Positions 46,995-58,605 of a stretch of DNA of 64,000 bases are shown piece by piece. The DNA is taken from NCBI GenBank assembly GCA_039602395.1, contig JBCNJP010000027.1:33001962-33065961 (forward strand), written 5' to 3'. Below the pieces are notes generated by a model that saw only the letters and a program-made list of their open reading frames with translations, did not search any database and was not told the origin of the DNA. A program made the translations under genes and the position numbers. The stretch is from Deinandra increscens subsp. villosa (Eukaryota > Streptophyta > Magnoliopsida > Asterales > Asteraceae). Positions within the stretch are counted from its first letter, which is position 1, and each line of letters starts with the position of its first letter.

Positions 46995-48418
46995 ATTTTT
47001 ATAATGTCCTGGATTCCAAATCTAATATAGTTAACATTCACATCTCATTCTTTATTTCTGTGTCCTTAAATTTTAAAAAATCTCATCTCTAAATTTTGAT
47101 GAAAAATAAACTCGGTTTCTATATTTGAATTATCACTGTTCATCCGTAAATCATATATTTGATACCAATAATCAATGCTAATGCTATAACGAAATCCTCT
47201 ATACGGAATTTCAAGCTGATTTCGCATGGGTGGTGTTTCTGAGGAGAAAACCACCCACAGGCCACATCGGCATATCATATCCCCGATAGTTTTCACGCTA
47301 TGTGACCCACCTCTTATAAATAAATTTGTTTATATTTATGTCCACAAACATCCTTTTCAAATGTATTCCTACCATTCAAGTGTACCTTGTAGGGACTCAT
47401 TCACTTTAATCGATTAGTTTTGTCCTTGAAAAAACCGTACGTACGTTGATGATAATATAGATTTTGAGCCAAGTATATATACTTGGTGGCAAATCTTTTA
47501 TATATATGGCTTTCTTACGTATCTAACAGTAGATAAACTCGTTAGAATCGAATTTGATAGGAAGGACGTGTCATATATCTTTTCAAAAGTTAGGTCATGC
47601 ATCATGCATGTAATTAATTTTTGTCCATGTGTCTCCTCTCACATTAAACAACTCAAATGAGTACGTACCCCACCAATAGCATAATGGACACTAGATATCT
47701 ATCTTGCCAATTCGGATCGACTACTTCATCATATCGTCGATCGATCAAAAGGTTAAACGTTCTTCAATATTAATTAGCTGGACCGTATTGGTAGTGTAAC
47801 GTGAAAGATATTTATATATTTGTATATAGGTGGACGAATGTTGCAGTCTCGACGAACTTAGCAAGTCTTGACGTACTTAGCAAATGAGGTGCTTCTAAAA
47901 TCGCAGTTTTTGCTATTTATTGAATAAAGTAATTAACTCTTAGGGAGCAAATGATGCGTTTTTTAAACCGCACTTTTTTGCTATTTTTTTGAAGAAAAAA
48001 GATGTTTTACAATACCCAGGAAATATATATCAATATTATAGAGGCCTGTAAATGAGAATAAATGAATAATATATAATATTTCTCAATAACTGTACGGCGT
48101 AAGTTGAAACTATTTTAAACTGTATCAAACATATCATTCAACAAACAAATCACGCATTCTAATACATCAAATATTGAAAAGATAACGTACGTGGAGCCTA
48201 ACAAACATAATAAAACATGCATTTTAATACATCAAATCTTGAGAATCCTCAGATATTGTACAACTTTGTAATCTAAATACCTATCAAGTAATAGACCATA
48301 AAGGTACTCCACGGACGTGGTAATCTCTTCTGATTTCCATATCTAAACAATATAAACAAAGTTGATAAATGTTATACAAAAAAAAGTTGATATTTTAAAT
48401 ATTTACAGAAACACTTAC
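46995..48418. other. Intergenic DNA, may include further exons of the Ulp1-like remnant
   Basis: It is mostly AT-rich. On the minus strand a possible last exon of the Ulp1-like gene starts after a TTTAG acceptor near 48350 (WKSEEITTSVEYLYG). Confidence 0.4.
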
Positions 48419-48737
48419 ATTGTTTAGTAAATCATATTGAATTGTATCAAAAAACGTTTGGATGTGCTTTATCACCATTACACATATTCCCAATTGGAAC
48501 TTTTTTGGTTACACTGCATTTAATTCACACTTTTTAGTCATATAATTTTAAACATATGAAACTAAATTGATAAAAAGTAACACCTTTGTAGTTATCTGGC
48601 CAAGTGAATCATTTCCCGAAACCATCTTCAATAAAACCCGTAAGTTTGTAACTCTCCTTTGTCTTCTCGGATTTATAGAACCGAGAATAAATGCGGTTGC
48701 GATTCCCGGTTCGATGACAAAAAGCGTCCAATGTAGG
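48419..48737 (-). pseudogene. Ulp1-like (peptidase C48) protease remnant
   Basis: Exon 48737-48584 reads LHWTLFVIEPGIATAFILGS then INPRRQ. This is the His block of Ulp1-like proteases (usual form HW.L.V....V..LDSLNP), with the catalytic Asp position read as Gly. After a 70-bp GT-AG intron, exon 48513-48419 reads CNQKSSNWEYV then, in a shifted frame, VMVIKHIQTFFDTIQYDLL. It resembles the Gln/Cys block (Q...W.CGYYVM), but the catalytic Cys-Gly is lost and a frameshift follows. Such genes in plants are often transposon-borne. It is inactive as read. Confidence 0.65.
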
Positions 48738-49309
48738 CTAAAAGAATATAAATAATAAAACAAATAAGCATGTGCATGATATGGTGGATGATACTATATT
48801 TTATCTACGTATTGAGGGAAAATATATAATACGCGACATAATACGGTGCAAGAAAATATCATTTATCTTTATGATACATGTGTATTTATTTGATGTGTTT
48901 TAGTACATCATCCAGGTTTGCCCCATGCATGCCCATGCATGAATGTGTCGTGGATTTAGAAATGTGCATGGGGGAAAGACACCGACTCGTATAAACACCT
49001 GAAATAATTAAATAAATATGATGAAGTTAGTAAATCAATTTAATTATATGATCTAAAAACTTAATTGTACCATCTTAAAAGTATAATAACAACTTACGCG
49101 CAATGTATGTACTATAAAAATCTTAAAAGTATAATAACAACTTGCGCGCAATGGGATTACATTTACTCCCCGCTCGGGTTACATCCCGTGGGGTGAAGAA
49201 TGAGAACTGTATTCGAGACTCCCTGTGAGTGGAAATAATCGATGAAGCATGTCTTAAAGGATCTTTCCATGTACTATATTCGGAATCGAATACAAGTGTC
49301 TTTTTTTTG

Positions 49310-49435
49310 TTCGGGTGAGGTTTAGAGTTCGGGTTGAGGTTCGGTTGTGGGTTGAGTTTGGAGTTCGGGTCAAGGTTCAGTTGCGATTTGAGTTTGGATT
49401 TCGGTTCTGGTGCGGCTTGAGACCCTACTTGCCCC
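49310..49435. repeat. Imperfect minisatellite GTTCGGGT-GAGTT
   Basis: Six or so units of a GGTTGAGTTTGGAGTTCGGGT type lie in tandem. On the minus strand it would encode a Pro/Asn/Thr-rich linker, so it could be part of the broken Ulp1-like gene region. Confidence 0.6.
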
Positions 49436-49521
49436 AGAGATAATAACTAAAACGAATATAAATACATTACTACATTAGTAAAATATATGTATGTATTTAT
49501 GGATTGTTATATAAACAAGTT

Positions 49522-49737
49522 TTAGAAAACTAACCAAATTTTAAAACCGTCTTGGCCAGGATTTTTCGTATCTAGAAAAAATTCATCTTCATCATGAATA
49601 TCAAATGAAGTAGTAGCGATGTTCTCAGTGTGGATTGGTGACGAAGAACAAACTTCTACTTCTTCCATGTACCTGAGCCCCATCATCCGACCACTGTCGG
49701 AAACCAAAATCCAAGAATACAAGAATTCATCGATCAA
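49522..49737 (-). other. Unidentified open stretch beside the copia element
   Basis: A 71-codon open frame ends in NPGQDGFKIWLVF and includes the acidic stretch FDIHDEDEFFLDT. It could be an upstream exon of the gene behind the Ulp1-like remnant, cut off by the copia insertion. I do not recognise it. Confidence 0.25.
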
Positions 49738-49809
49738 CCGGATCCGAAGAAGACAACAAATATCAAAGTTCTACCTAACCCTAACCCTCTAATTCGGCTT
49801 AAATGTTTC

Positions 49810-50314
49810 TGTTGCTATTTTAGTGTAATTAGGGACTGAGTATTGATTGATCGAACCTTTAACATATATCGGTCGGGTTTGGTGGTGCGGGGTAGTGCAC
49901 GCCTATATCAATAAGGTTAGGGGGATCCAAGGGGCAACGCCCCCTTGGTAGGGGTTGGGGGGCAGCGCCCCCAAGAAAGCGGGGTCCAAGGGGCAGAACC
50001 CCTATTTTAGACGAATTCCTTCATTAAAATTGCATTAGAAAATTTATTTATCCGGAAATTTAATTATAAATTTCGCAGGGACCAATTGTGTAGTTTGGGC
50101 AGTTTCCAGAATTGCAGATAACTGCAATGACGCTCCACTCCCTAAATGATCGCTCATATCAATCTGGTTACGTACAATTCAAAATCTATCTTTGCAAAAT
50201 TCTCAAATTCATCATGTTCGTCTCGATCTTTTCCGATTGATTTTCTCGGGTGAACCACGAAAATATTCAATTTGAAAGTGATTCACGCTTTCGAGATTAT
50301 CCAAGTTCCTAACA
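49810..50314 (+). repeat. 5' LTR of the copia element
   Basis: It starts TGTTGCTATTTTAGTG and ends CCTAACA, 505 bp. It contains CCAAGGGGCAACGCCCCCTTGG-type palindromic G/C blocks near 49936-49980. It aligns end to end with the 3' LTR, with scattered differences. Confidence 0.95.
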
Positions 50315-50340
50315 AAAGACTAAATAATCCTTGTTGAAGA

Positions 50341-51275
50341 ATGGCGAATCTGAATTTTGCGAAAGAGGTGTGTTCGAAGTTTGATAAACTTGATAAGTTT
50401 GAAGGCCAAGACATCCGTCGTTGGCAGAAAAAAGATGCAATTTTACTTGACCACCATGAAGTGTGCGTACATTCAATCCACTCCCAAGCCTGATGAAATA
50501 GAAAACGAAACTCTGGAACAAACGAGCAGGTGCATCAAGTGGATACAAGGTGATTTTCTCCGTCGTGGATACATCCTAAATGGTATGTCTGATTCTTTGT
50601 TTGACATATATTAGAATGCTGAATCCGCTTGGTTACTGGGGAATGGTTTGGAATCTAAGTATTTGTGTGAGGATGCCTTAAGAAAAAAGTTCCTTGTGAG
50701 TAATTTTGATAATTACAAGATGATCGAGACACGTCCGATCATGGAACAGTATAATGAACTTTTGCGGATTTTGGGTGAGTTTTAACAACATGATCTCAAG
50801 ACGGATGAGGCGATTACTGTGTCTACTGTCTAGTATCATAGACAAATTTCCCCCTAGTTGGAAGGATTTTAAACACGATTTAAAGCATAAACCAGAAGAC
50901 TTAAGTCTGGTTCAACTCGAGAGTCACATCAGAATTAAGGAATCTCTAAGGGCTCAAGATGGTGATAAAGGAAAAGGAAAGTCTGTGGTTGAATCTTTAG
51001 TCAATATGGTTGAAAAAACTACTGGTTCCAAACAAAGTACTGGTTTCAAGAACAAGGGGAAACGGGCTATGAACAGTGGTGGAAACAATGGATCAAACAA
51101 TGATCCTAACAAGAAGCGAAAACTGGTTTGCTGGAAATATGGAAAAGTAGGTCACTTCAAGAGGGATTGTCATGTAGGCAAAAGCAAGCGAAATGGTACT
51201 GGTAAAGGTGCTGGTAGCAACGGCGGAGGATCTAAGGATCCTGGTGCGTTTGGCACAAATCTTTTTGTCTCATAA
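50341..51275 (+). pseudogene. copia gag (UBN2-type) with mutated zinc knuckle
   Basis: It starts at ATG 50341 (MANLNFAKEVCSKFDKLDKF). A frameshift near 50435 and stops near 50613 and 50783 break the frame. The helical gag core (IDKFPPSWKDFKHDLKHKPED) is recognisable. The zinc knuckle reads CWKYGKVGHFKRDC, with Tyr in place of the second Cys, so zinc binding would be impaired. A Gly/Ser/Asn-rich tail follows. Confidence 0.85.
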
Positions 51276-51399
51276 AGAGAAACAGTTCGAGAAGGTTTAA
51301 TTTTCCTAAGAACCAAGGTTTGAATTTAATTTGTTTAAAATTTTAATTCGGTTGAGAATTATGTATCATTTATTTGTGAAGCATTTTATGTTCAGGATG

Positions 51400-54300
51400 A
51401 TCAAATTTCCTGGTGGGTCAATTCAGGAGCAACAAGTCATGTTTGCAAGGATTTGCGTTGGTTCAAGAACTTTGTGCCAATTGAAGATGGATCTATGTTG
51501 AAGATGAGGAATGTTGCTACTGAACAGATCAAAGGAATTGGTTTTGTTGATTTAGTTTTTACCTCTGGAAAGACTTTAAATTTGAATAAAGTGTTGTATG
51601 TACCCGGGATTCAAAAGAATCTGTTGTCTGGTATTGTCTTGAATAAGTGTGGATACAAACAAGTACTTGAAAGTGATAACTTTATCTTGTCTAAACATGG
51701 TAACTTTGTAGGGTTTGGTTATTTATGCAATGGTATGTTTATGTTAAATCTTAATGTTCCATCATTTACGAATGAATCTACATGCTTAATTTCTGAATCT
51801 GTTTGTATGACTTCGTGTAAGTCTGGTAATACTTTTAGCAAATATGATTTATGGCATCCTAGATTAGGCCATGTTCATTTTAAAAGATTAATAGAAATGT
51901 CAGCCTAATACCTGCGTTTGAAATAAACAATGAAAAATGCCATACTTGCAAGCTAACAAAGATTACTAGAAAACCTTTTAAACAACAAGTCACATGTGAT
52001 TCTAAAGTTCTAGATTTGATTCATAGTGATTTATGTGATTTTCATTCTACTCCATCTTTAGGAAATTAAAAATATGTAGTAACATTTATAGATAATGCAT
52101 CTAGATTCTGTTATATTTACTTACTACATGCTAAAGATGAAGCCTTGGATAAATTTAAAAGTTATAAGGAACAAGTAGAATTACATACATTTGATTTGAT
52201 TAAAACTCTTAGGACCTATAGAGGAGAGAGTATTATGATCCAGTTTATTTTCAATCAATTGGAATAATACATCAAGTCACGGCTCCTTATACACCACAAC
52301 AAAATGATGTGGCAGAAAGGAAAAAACAGGACATTGAAAGAAATGGTCAATGCCATGTTGTCCTACTCTGGTTTGAGTGATGGGTTTTGGGGTGAGGCTA
52401 TGCTAACAACATGTTATTTATTATACAGAATTCCTAACAAAAGGAATAAAAGAACCCCACATGAACTTTGGTATAACACAACACCAAACTTGAGTTTCTT
52501 TAGAGTTTGGGGATTTCGAGCAGTTGTGAGACTGACTGGTCCCAAACTTAAAACTTTGGGAGAAAGAGACATTGATTGTATATTCATCGGTATGCTGAGA
52601 ATTCTCAGGTATACAAGTTCTATGTAATTAAACAAAATGATTCGGTGGCAGTTAATTCTGTCAAAGAATCAAGAGATGCAATATAATATAGATAGATTCT
52701 CATCAATACCTAGACCAAAGGATATGATTCAAAGTGTTTCTAGTACTAATACTGGAAATGCATTAACTGGTTCTAGTGATGAACGAGGTCCATCTCAACC
52801 AAGGAAAGGTACGCGAGTACGCAAACCTAAAGATTTTGGATCTGGTTTTCAACTTTATTTAGTTGAAGGAACACGAAATGAGATAGAATCTCAATATCAA
52901 TATTGTTATAATGTTGAGGAAGATCCAAAGACATTTAGCGAAGCTATGGCTTCTAGAGATGTGGCTTTCTGGAAAGAGGCAATCCAAGATGAAATTGATT
53001 CTATAATGCATAATTAAACTTGGAATTTGACTGATTTTCCTCTTGGATGTAAACCTTAGGGTAGTAAATGGATCTTCAAAAAGAAGATGAATATGGATGG
53101 AAGCGTAGATAAATATAAAGCCAGATTGGTTATCCAAGGCTTTAGGCAAAAGGAAGGTATTGATTTCTTTGACACCTATGCTCTAGTTGCAAGGATATCT
53201 AGGGGTGTTCAAAACCGGATATCCGAAAATTCGGATATCCGAATTTCGGATATCCGAAATTTCGGATAGTTGATTTTCACTATCCGAATCCGTATCCGAA
53301 AATTCGGATATCCGAATTTTCGGATACGGATTCGGATAGTGAACTGGATATCCGAATTTTTAAAACAAAAAAATTAAGTAAGAAAAATACATTTAATCTC
53401 TAAAATTACTAATGATAAACATTCAAATGAGCAAATAGTTTAATACAAGTATATTAAATAGTCAATCACCTACAAAAAATTAAAAATGACTCGATGTTGA
53501 AGCTCGAATCCGTGTCCAACAAACTCGATGGCGAACTACAAATTGGCGGTGTAAGGAAATGAGCCAGTGAGGGTCGAGATTTGGAGGACAACGGGATCCA
53601 AAGAGGCAAAGAGAGTGAACATCGGAGTTTAGAACTTTAGATTAAGGATTTTTTAAGTTAAGTATGTTAAACAAAATACTATATATAATTTAATATTTTA
53701 AAAAATATATATTTCGGATATTTTTCGGATATCCGAATATCCTAAAATGTTCAAAATCAATATCCGAATCCGAATCCGAAAATTCGGATATCCGAATTTT
53801 GGATATCCGAAAATTCGGATATCCGAATTTTCGGATATTTTAACTTCGGATATTTCGGATATTTCAGATTCGGATATTTTTGAACACCCTAAGGATATCC
53901 ACGATTAGATTGTTAATAGCTTTGGCTACTATAAAAAAATCTTGTATCATCAAATGGATGTTAAAACAACATTCTTAAATGGTGAATTGGATGAGGAGGT
54001 TTATATGAAACAACTTGAGGGTTTTGTTATGCCTGGTAATGAACAAAAGGTGTGTAAGCTGATCAAATCGTTATATGGACTTAAACAAGCACCAAGCAAT
54101 GGCATCAAAAGCTTGATGATGTGGTGTTGTGAAATGGTTATGTTCTTAACCAAGCGGATAAATGTGTATATAGCAAATCTGGTGATTCGGGAAAAGGAGT
54201 CATAATTTGCTTATATGTTGACGACATGTTGATATTTGGAACTAGTCAAGAACTAATTGATCAAACAAAAAAAAATTTGTCTTCAAGTTTTGATATGAAA

Positions 54301-55111
54301 ATACATAGGGGAGGTAGAAGTGATTCTTGGAATAAGAATCAAAAGAGAGAACAATGGTTTGTCAATTTCTCAATCTCATTATATTGAGAAAATCCTAAAG
54401 AAATTTCATGTGGATGATTGTTCTCCTGTTAGTACACCTATAGATCCAAATATGAAATTATTACTAAACAAAGGTGTGGTTGTTTATCAACTTGAATACC
54501 CAAGAGCTATAGGTTCACTCATGTATGCAACGATTAGCACAAGACCTGATATAACTTTTGTTGTTGGAAAGCTAAGTAGATATACTAGCAATCTAAATAC
54601 ACATCATTGGAAAGCTTTAAATCGAGTATTTAAGTATTTGAAAGGAACCAAGGATTATGGTTTGCATTACTCGTGATTTCCTTCGGTTTTAGAAGGTTAT
54701 TCGGATGCGAGTTGGATTACAAATTTGGAAGATCATTCTTCCACGAGTGGATGGGTTTTTCTACTTGGCGGTGGTGCAATATCCTGGGCATCAAAGAAGC
54801 AAACTTACATCACTAACTCAACAATGGAATATGAGTTTGTAGCATTAGCTGCAGCTGGTAAAGAAGCTGAGTGGCTAAGGAACTTGATTTATAAGATTCC
54901 ATTGTGGCCCAAACCAATATCACCATTATCTATTAGACGTGATAGTGCTCCTATGTTGGCTAAGGCTTATAGTCAAACGTTTAATGGAAAGTCTAGACAC
55001 TTAGGTGTTAGACATAGCATGATTCGAGAGCTCATTACAAATGGTGTGATATCACTTGAGTTTGTGAGAAATCAACAAAACTTAGCCGATCAATTAACCA
55101 AAGTTAAGTAG
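51400..55111 (+). pseudogene. copia pol: protease, integrase, RT, RNase H, multiply broken
   Basis: The protease motif reads WWVNSGATSHVC, with Asn where the catalytic Asp of DSGA is expected. Pre-integrase HPRLGHVHFKRL and integrase blocks (DLIHSDLCDF, TFIDNASRFCYIYLL) contain stops near 52067 and 52264. RT has VDKYKARLVIQGFRQKEGID, then the hAT MITE, then KSLYGLKQAP, a frameshift near 54130-54180, and YVDD at 54214-54225. RNase H follows (GYSDASW... STMEYEFVALAAAGKEAEWLR), after a TGA at 54674. The frame ends NLADQLTKVK. Known order of the copia superfamily is kept. The element is not autonomous. Confidence 0.9.
53200..53891. mobile_element. hAT MITE with GGATATCC palindromes, nested in copia RT
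   Basis: It starts TAGGGGTGTTCAAAA and ends TTTTTGAACACCCTA. AGGATATC flanks it exactly (53192-53199 and 53892-53899), so it is a hAT-type insertion. The outer 150 bp on each side are arrays of GGATATCCGAA and TTCGGATATCCG words in both orientations. The middle is unique AT-rich DNA without transposase. Confidence 0.93.
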
Positions 55112-55681
55112 AGATTGTGTGCACAAGGCGGCTGAAGGTATGGATTAAAGTCCATCTAAAATCTTATATTTTGACATACCGGATTCCCACCTAATAAACT
55201 TTAGGTGCTGAATTCAATGCGGAAAGCTCAAAATATTTAGACTGGGACACACGAAAGAATCATCACAAGGTATGTGTTCAGTTCTGCGAGTTAAAGGAGG
55301 TTGAATGTTATCTTCTTAATAGTTCTTTTGAAAAATTTCATTTGCAGGTGCAAGAATAAAAGACTTACCTATGTGAGCATGAAGTTTAGCTGCTTCAAGA
55401 AGCTTTTGGACTTAGCTATAATATGCTTATAGGACACAAGCTAATAAATAAGTGTCAAGTTTGGATTTGAGAATGTAAACTAACGTGTACTTTATCTTCG
55501 GGTATTCATTGTAATAATAAGGGTTCAATCCTATGTGACACCCTTAATATACGAATTTCTGGAATGTGTAAAGTACTAAGATGGAATTCAATCGTCACGA
55601 CATTCTCAATTATGCATTAGTTTGTTTGTTTATGATAGTTGTGTTTAGTTAATAAAGGATTGCACTAAAATGGGGGAGGAT

Positions 55682-56178
55682 TGTTGTTATTTTAGTGTAA
55701 TTAGGGATTTACTATTGATTAATCGGACCTTTAACTTATATCGGCCAGGTTCGATGGTGCGGGGTAGTGCACACCCGTATCGATAAGGTTAGGGGGATCT
55801 AAGGAGGCAACACCCCCTTGGCGAGGGTTCGGGGACAACGCCCCTGAGAGAACGGGGTCCAAGGGACGGCAACCTCTGGTGGGGTCCTTCATTAAAATTG
55901 CACTAGAAATTTTATTTGTCCGGAGATTTAATTATAAATTTTGCAGGGGCCAATTGTGTAATTTGGGCAGTTTTCGAATTGAATATAACTGCAATGACGC
56001 TCCCCTCCCTAAATGATCGATCATATCAATCTAGTTACGTACGGTCAAAATCTATCTCTGCAAAATTCTCAAATTCATCATGTTTGTCTCGATCTATCTG
56101 ATTGATTTTCTCGAGTGAACCACGAGATAATAAATCTGAAAGTGATTCACACTTTCAAGATTATCCAAGCTCCTAACA
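55682..56178 (+). repeat. 3' LTR of the copia element
   Basis: It starts TGTTGTTATTTTAGTG and ends CCTAACA, 497 bp, directly after the purine tract. It differs from the 5' LTR by substitutions and small indels. Confidence 0.95.
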
Positions 56179-56861
56179 TGGAAGATTAAGGGGCTCAAGA
56201 GTGGGGGTGCTAAGAGAGAGGGTAGATATTGGATGAATCATTGTCGATGGGTGGTAGGCGACTGTGATGTGGGTTGCCGAAGATGGAGATCGAGTTTGTG
56301 TGACAATCGGGGTATATTATTTACTATTTTTAAAATGATAAAATATATCCCTATAAAATGACAAAAATGCCCCTCACGTGAGGGAAGTTAACAAAAAATT
56401 TTAACGGGATTAGTGAAAAGAAGTGCCAGCATGCAAAAATTGAAAAATAAAGGACGAAATCAGTAATAATTAAATTTAAATGACGACCCCAGTAATTTCA
56501 TATTTTAATAAATGACGATATCAGTAATTTACTCTAGTATATATGTGTAATATATATGGGGAGGTTCATTGAGGAACACCAAAAAAAGTGGGAACTGAGG
56601 AACCATTATCTTCTATAAAAACTAAAATTTTATGTTGTTTTGTTTTAAAGATGATCAATTAATGTTATTTTACATGTATACTATCAATTTTCACATGTGA
56701 AACATAATTTACAAAAGAAGAAAATAGATCGGTTCCTCAGTTTCTCATTCTTTTATGTTTATAGAAGAAAAAATAGGGAACCGGGAACCAAATTAAAAAA
56801 CCATTATCTTTTAAGAAAACTAAGTTTTATATGTTCTTTGTTTTAGAGATGATTAATTAAT
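56179..56861. other. Intergenic DNA with MITE-like edges
   Basis: No gene. ATATATATGGGGAGGTTC near 56552 is a typical left edge of a TA-targeting MITE, and the GGGAACTGAGGAACCATTATCTT block (56590) recurs loosely at 56778. The right edge was not resolved. Confidence 0.5.
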
Positions 56862-57306
56862 GAGTAAATTACACAAAAGGTCTTTATGTTTTACCCAAAT
56901 TTCGGATTAGGTCATTTAACTAAAGTAATTACATCAGACATCCTATATGTTTTATACTTGTTTTTAGAGAAGGTCATTTGTCACTAACGGGGGTTAAAAC
57001 TATCCGTTAAGTCAAGGGTATTTCCATCATTTTAAAACATTTTAGTTAACAAAAACTTCAAAAATTATGCATTAAGACGGACATGAGTTTTAAAAGGGAT
57101 ATTTTCGATTTTAAAGTTTTTATTAAAAAGGTTTCAAAAATGATGGAAACATCCCTGACTTAACGGATAATTTTAACCTCACTATTGACAAATGACTTAC
57201 TCTGAACAAGTATAAAACATAAATGATGTCAGTTGTAATTACTTTAGTTAGAGAACCTAATCCGAAATTTGGCTGATACAAAAAGAACATTTTGTGTAAT
57301 TTACTC
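56862..57306. mobile_element. MULE-type MITE with long TIRs
   Basis: The left end GAGTAAATTACACAAAAGG and inverted right end GAGTAAATTACACAAAATG open arms that stay complementary for about 170 bp. The flanks TTAATTAAT (56853-56861) and TTAATTATT (57307-57315) are a 9-bp TSD with one mismatch, typical of Mutator-like elements. It has no ORF. Confidence 0.88.
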
Positions 57307-57590
57307 TTAATTATTTATTATGGGAAAAATGAATACGGTGCTGTAATACACCTAAGCTTAGACGCGAAACCTTATAAAACTACGTCGTTTTAGTTAATTT
57401 TACATCAAATCCACGTTATTTTAATGATTAAACAAACGAATACAAACTACTTTTTCTAATTTATTTCTCTATGAAATCATTTGTTCACATGGAGTTCATG
57501 TAAGAAATCCTTCAAAAACTGATAACCGATTAGGACATTATCGGTTAATACCAGTTAGAAAAATTAGTCAGTAACTAGTTAGACTAGTTA

Positions 57591-58031
57591 GGCTGTGTTT
57601 GGCGCACTATCTAAAAAGCTAGCTGCTAGCTGATAAGCTAGCTGTTAGCTGATAAGCTAGCTGCTAGCTGATAAATTATAAGCTAGCTGATAAAAAATAA
57701 CGTTTGGTAAAAACTAGCTGATAAACTAGCTTAAAAATATAAAATGACATAAAAGTACATGTCATAAATGTAAATAAAGATATTTATTTATAAGTTAGAG
57801 AAGGGTAAAATTGGAAATATTATAAAAGCTAGTTGAAAAGCTAGTTGAAAAGCTACTCCAACTAGCTTTTCAAAAGCTAGCTTATAAGCTAGCTTATAAG
57901 CTAGCTTTTTGACGTTACCAAACGGGGCTTTTAAAAAAAGCTAGCTTATTAAAAAAGCCCCGTTTGGTAACGTCAAAAAGCTAGCTTATAAGCTAGCTGA
58001 TAAGCTAGCTTATGGCGCGCCAAACACAGCC
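57591..58031. mobile_element. Tourist-like MITE with TTA TSD and AGCTAGCT array
   Basis: The ends GGCTGTGTTTGGCGC and GCGCCAAACACAGCC are perfect inverted repeats flanked by TTA (57588-57590 and 58032-58034). The interior is built from repeated AGCTAGCTGATA units. A second, inner palindrome is centred near 57935, with arms GACGTTACCAAACGGGGCTT and its complement. Confidence 0.92.
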
Positions 58032-58034
58032 TTA

Positions 58035-58605
58035 GACATATGCACCTCTAAATTGATGGTGCGTAAGAAATCCTTCAAAAATTTAGATACTTTTTTTTAT
58101 CGTAACTTTGTATCAAAAACTGATTTCTAATAACGGGGTATGTTGTCGAAAATGTCTCATAATGTCGTGTTTTCTACACATTTCGACGCAAACATATAAA
58201 ATGTATTCTTTTGGTGGTGTATATTTGGAGCATACCATAAGTATGGACTTAATTTAATCCCTTTAATATGTATATAGCATGGACTCTAACATATATCTAA
58301 ACGACACAACCTAAAAAGAGAAGATAGAAGATTGAGACCACTCATGGAACAACTTGTACCACTTGTTTATCTTGTTGATCAATAATCATGTAGGATTTTT
58401 GAGTGCTCTAAATTGAAATATCATTATTAATTAATGGAATAGAAGGAATTAAATCGTGGCCAGGATTGAACTTAAGCAAGAAAATATATACTTGGGTCGG
58501 CCACCTGCTTATATATATATGGCTTAGGTTAAAATAAAAATTACTTTTAGTCTAACAACAAGTGTAAGAAAGACATGGTATTTAGATATTAATATATAGT
58601 GTTAT
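58035..58605. other. Intergenic DNA
   Basis: No gene recognised. It ends at the GTTAT target site of the TRIM element. Confidence 0.5.

Larger units (their letters stand above)
49810..56178 (+). mobile_element. Ty1/copia LTR retrotransposon, degenerate
   Basis: Two LTRs of about 500 bp in direct orientation enclose gag and pol in the copia order: gag, protease, integrase, RT, RNase H. A purine-rich tract (AATGGGGGAGGA, 55669-55680) precedes the 3' LTR. Neither a 5-bp TSD (left flank GTTTC, right flank TGGAA) nor a clear Met-tRNA primer site after the 5' LTR is visible. Many stops and frameshifts are present, and a hAT MITE (53200-53891) sits in RT. Confidence 0.95.
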
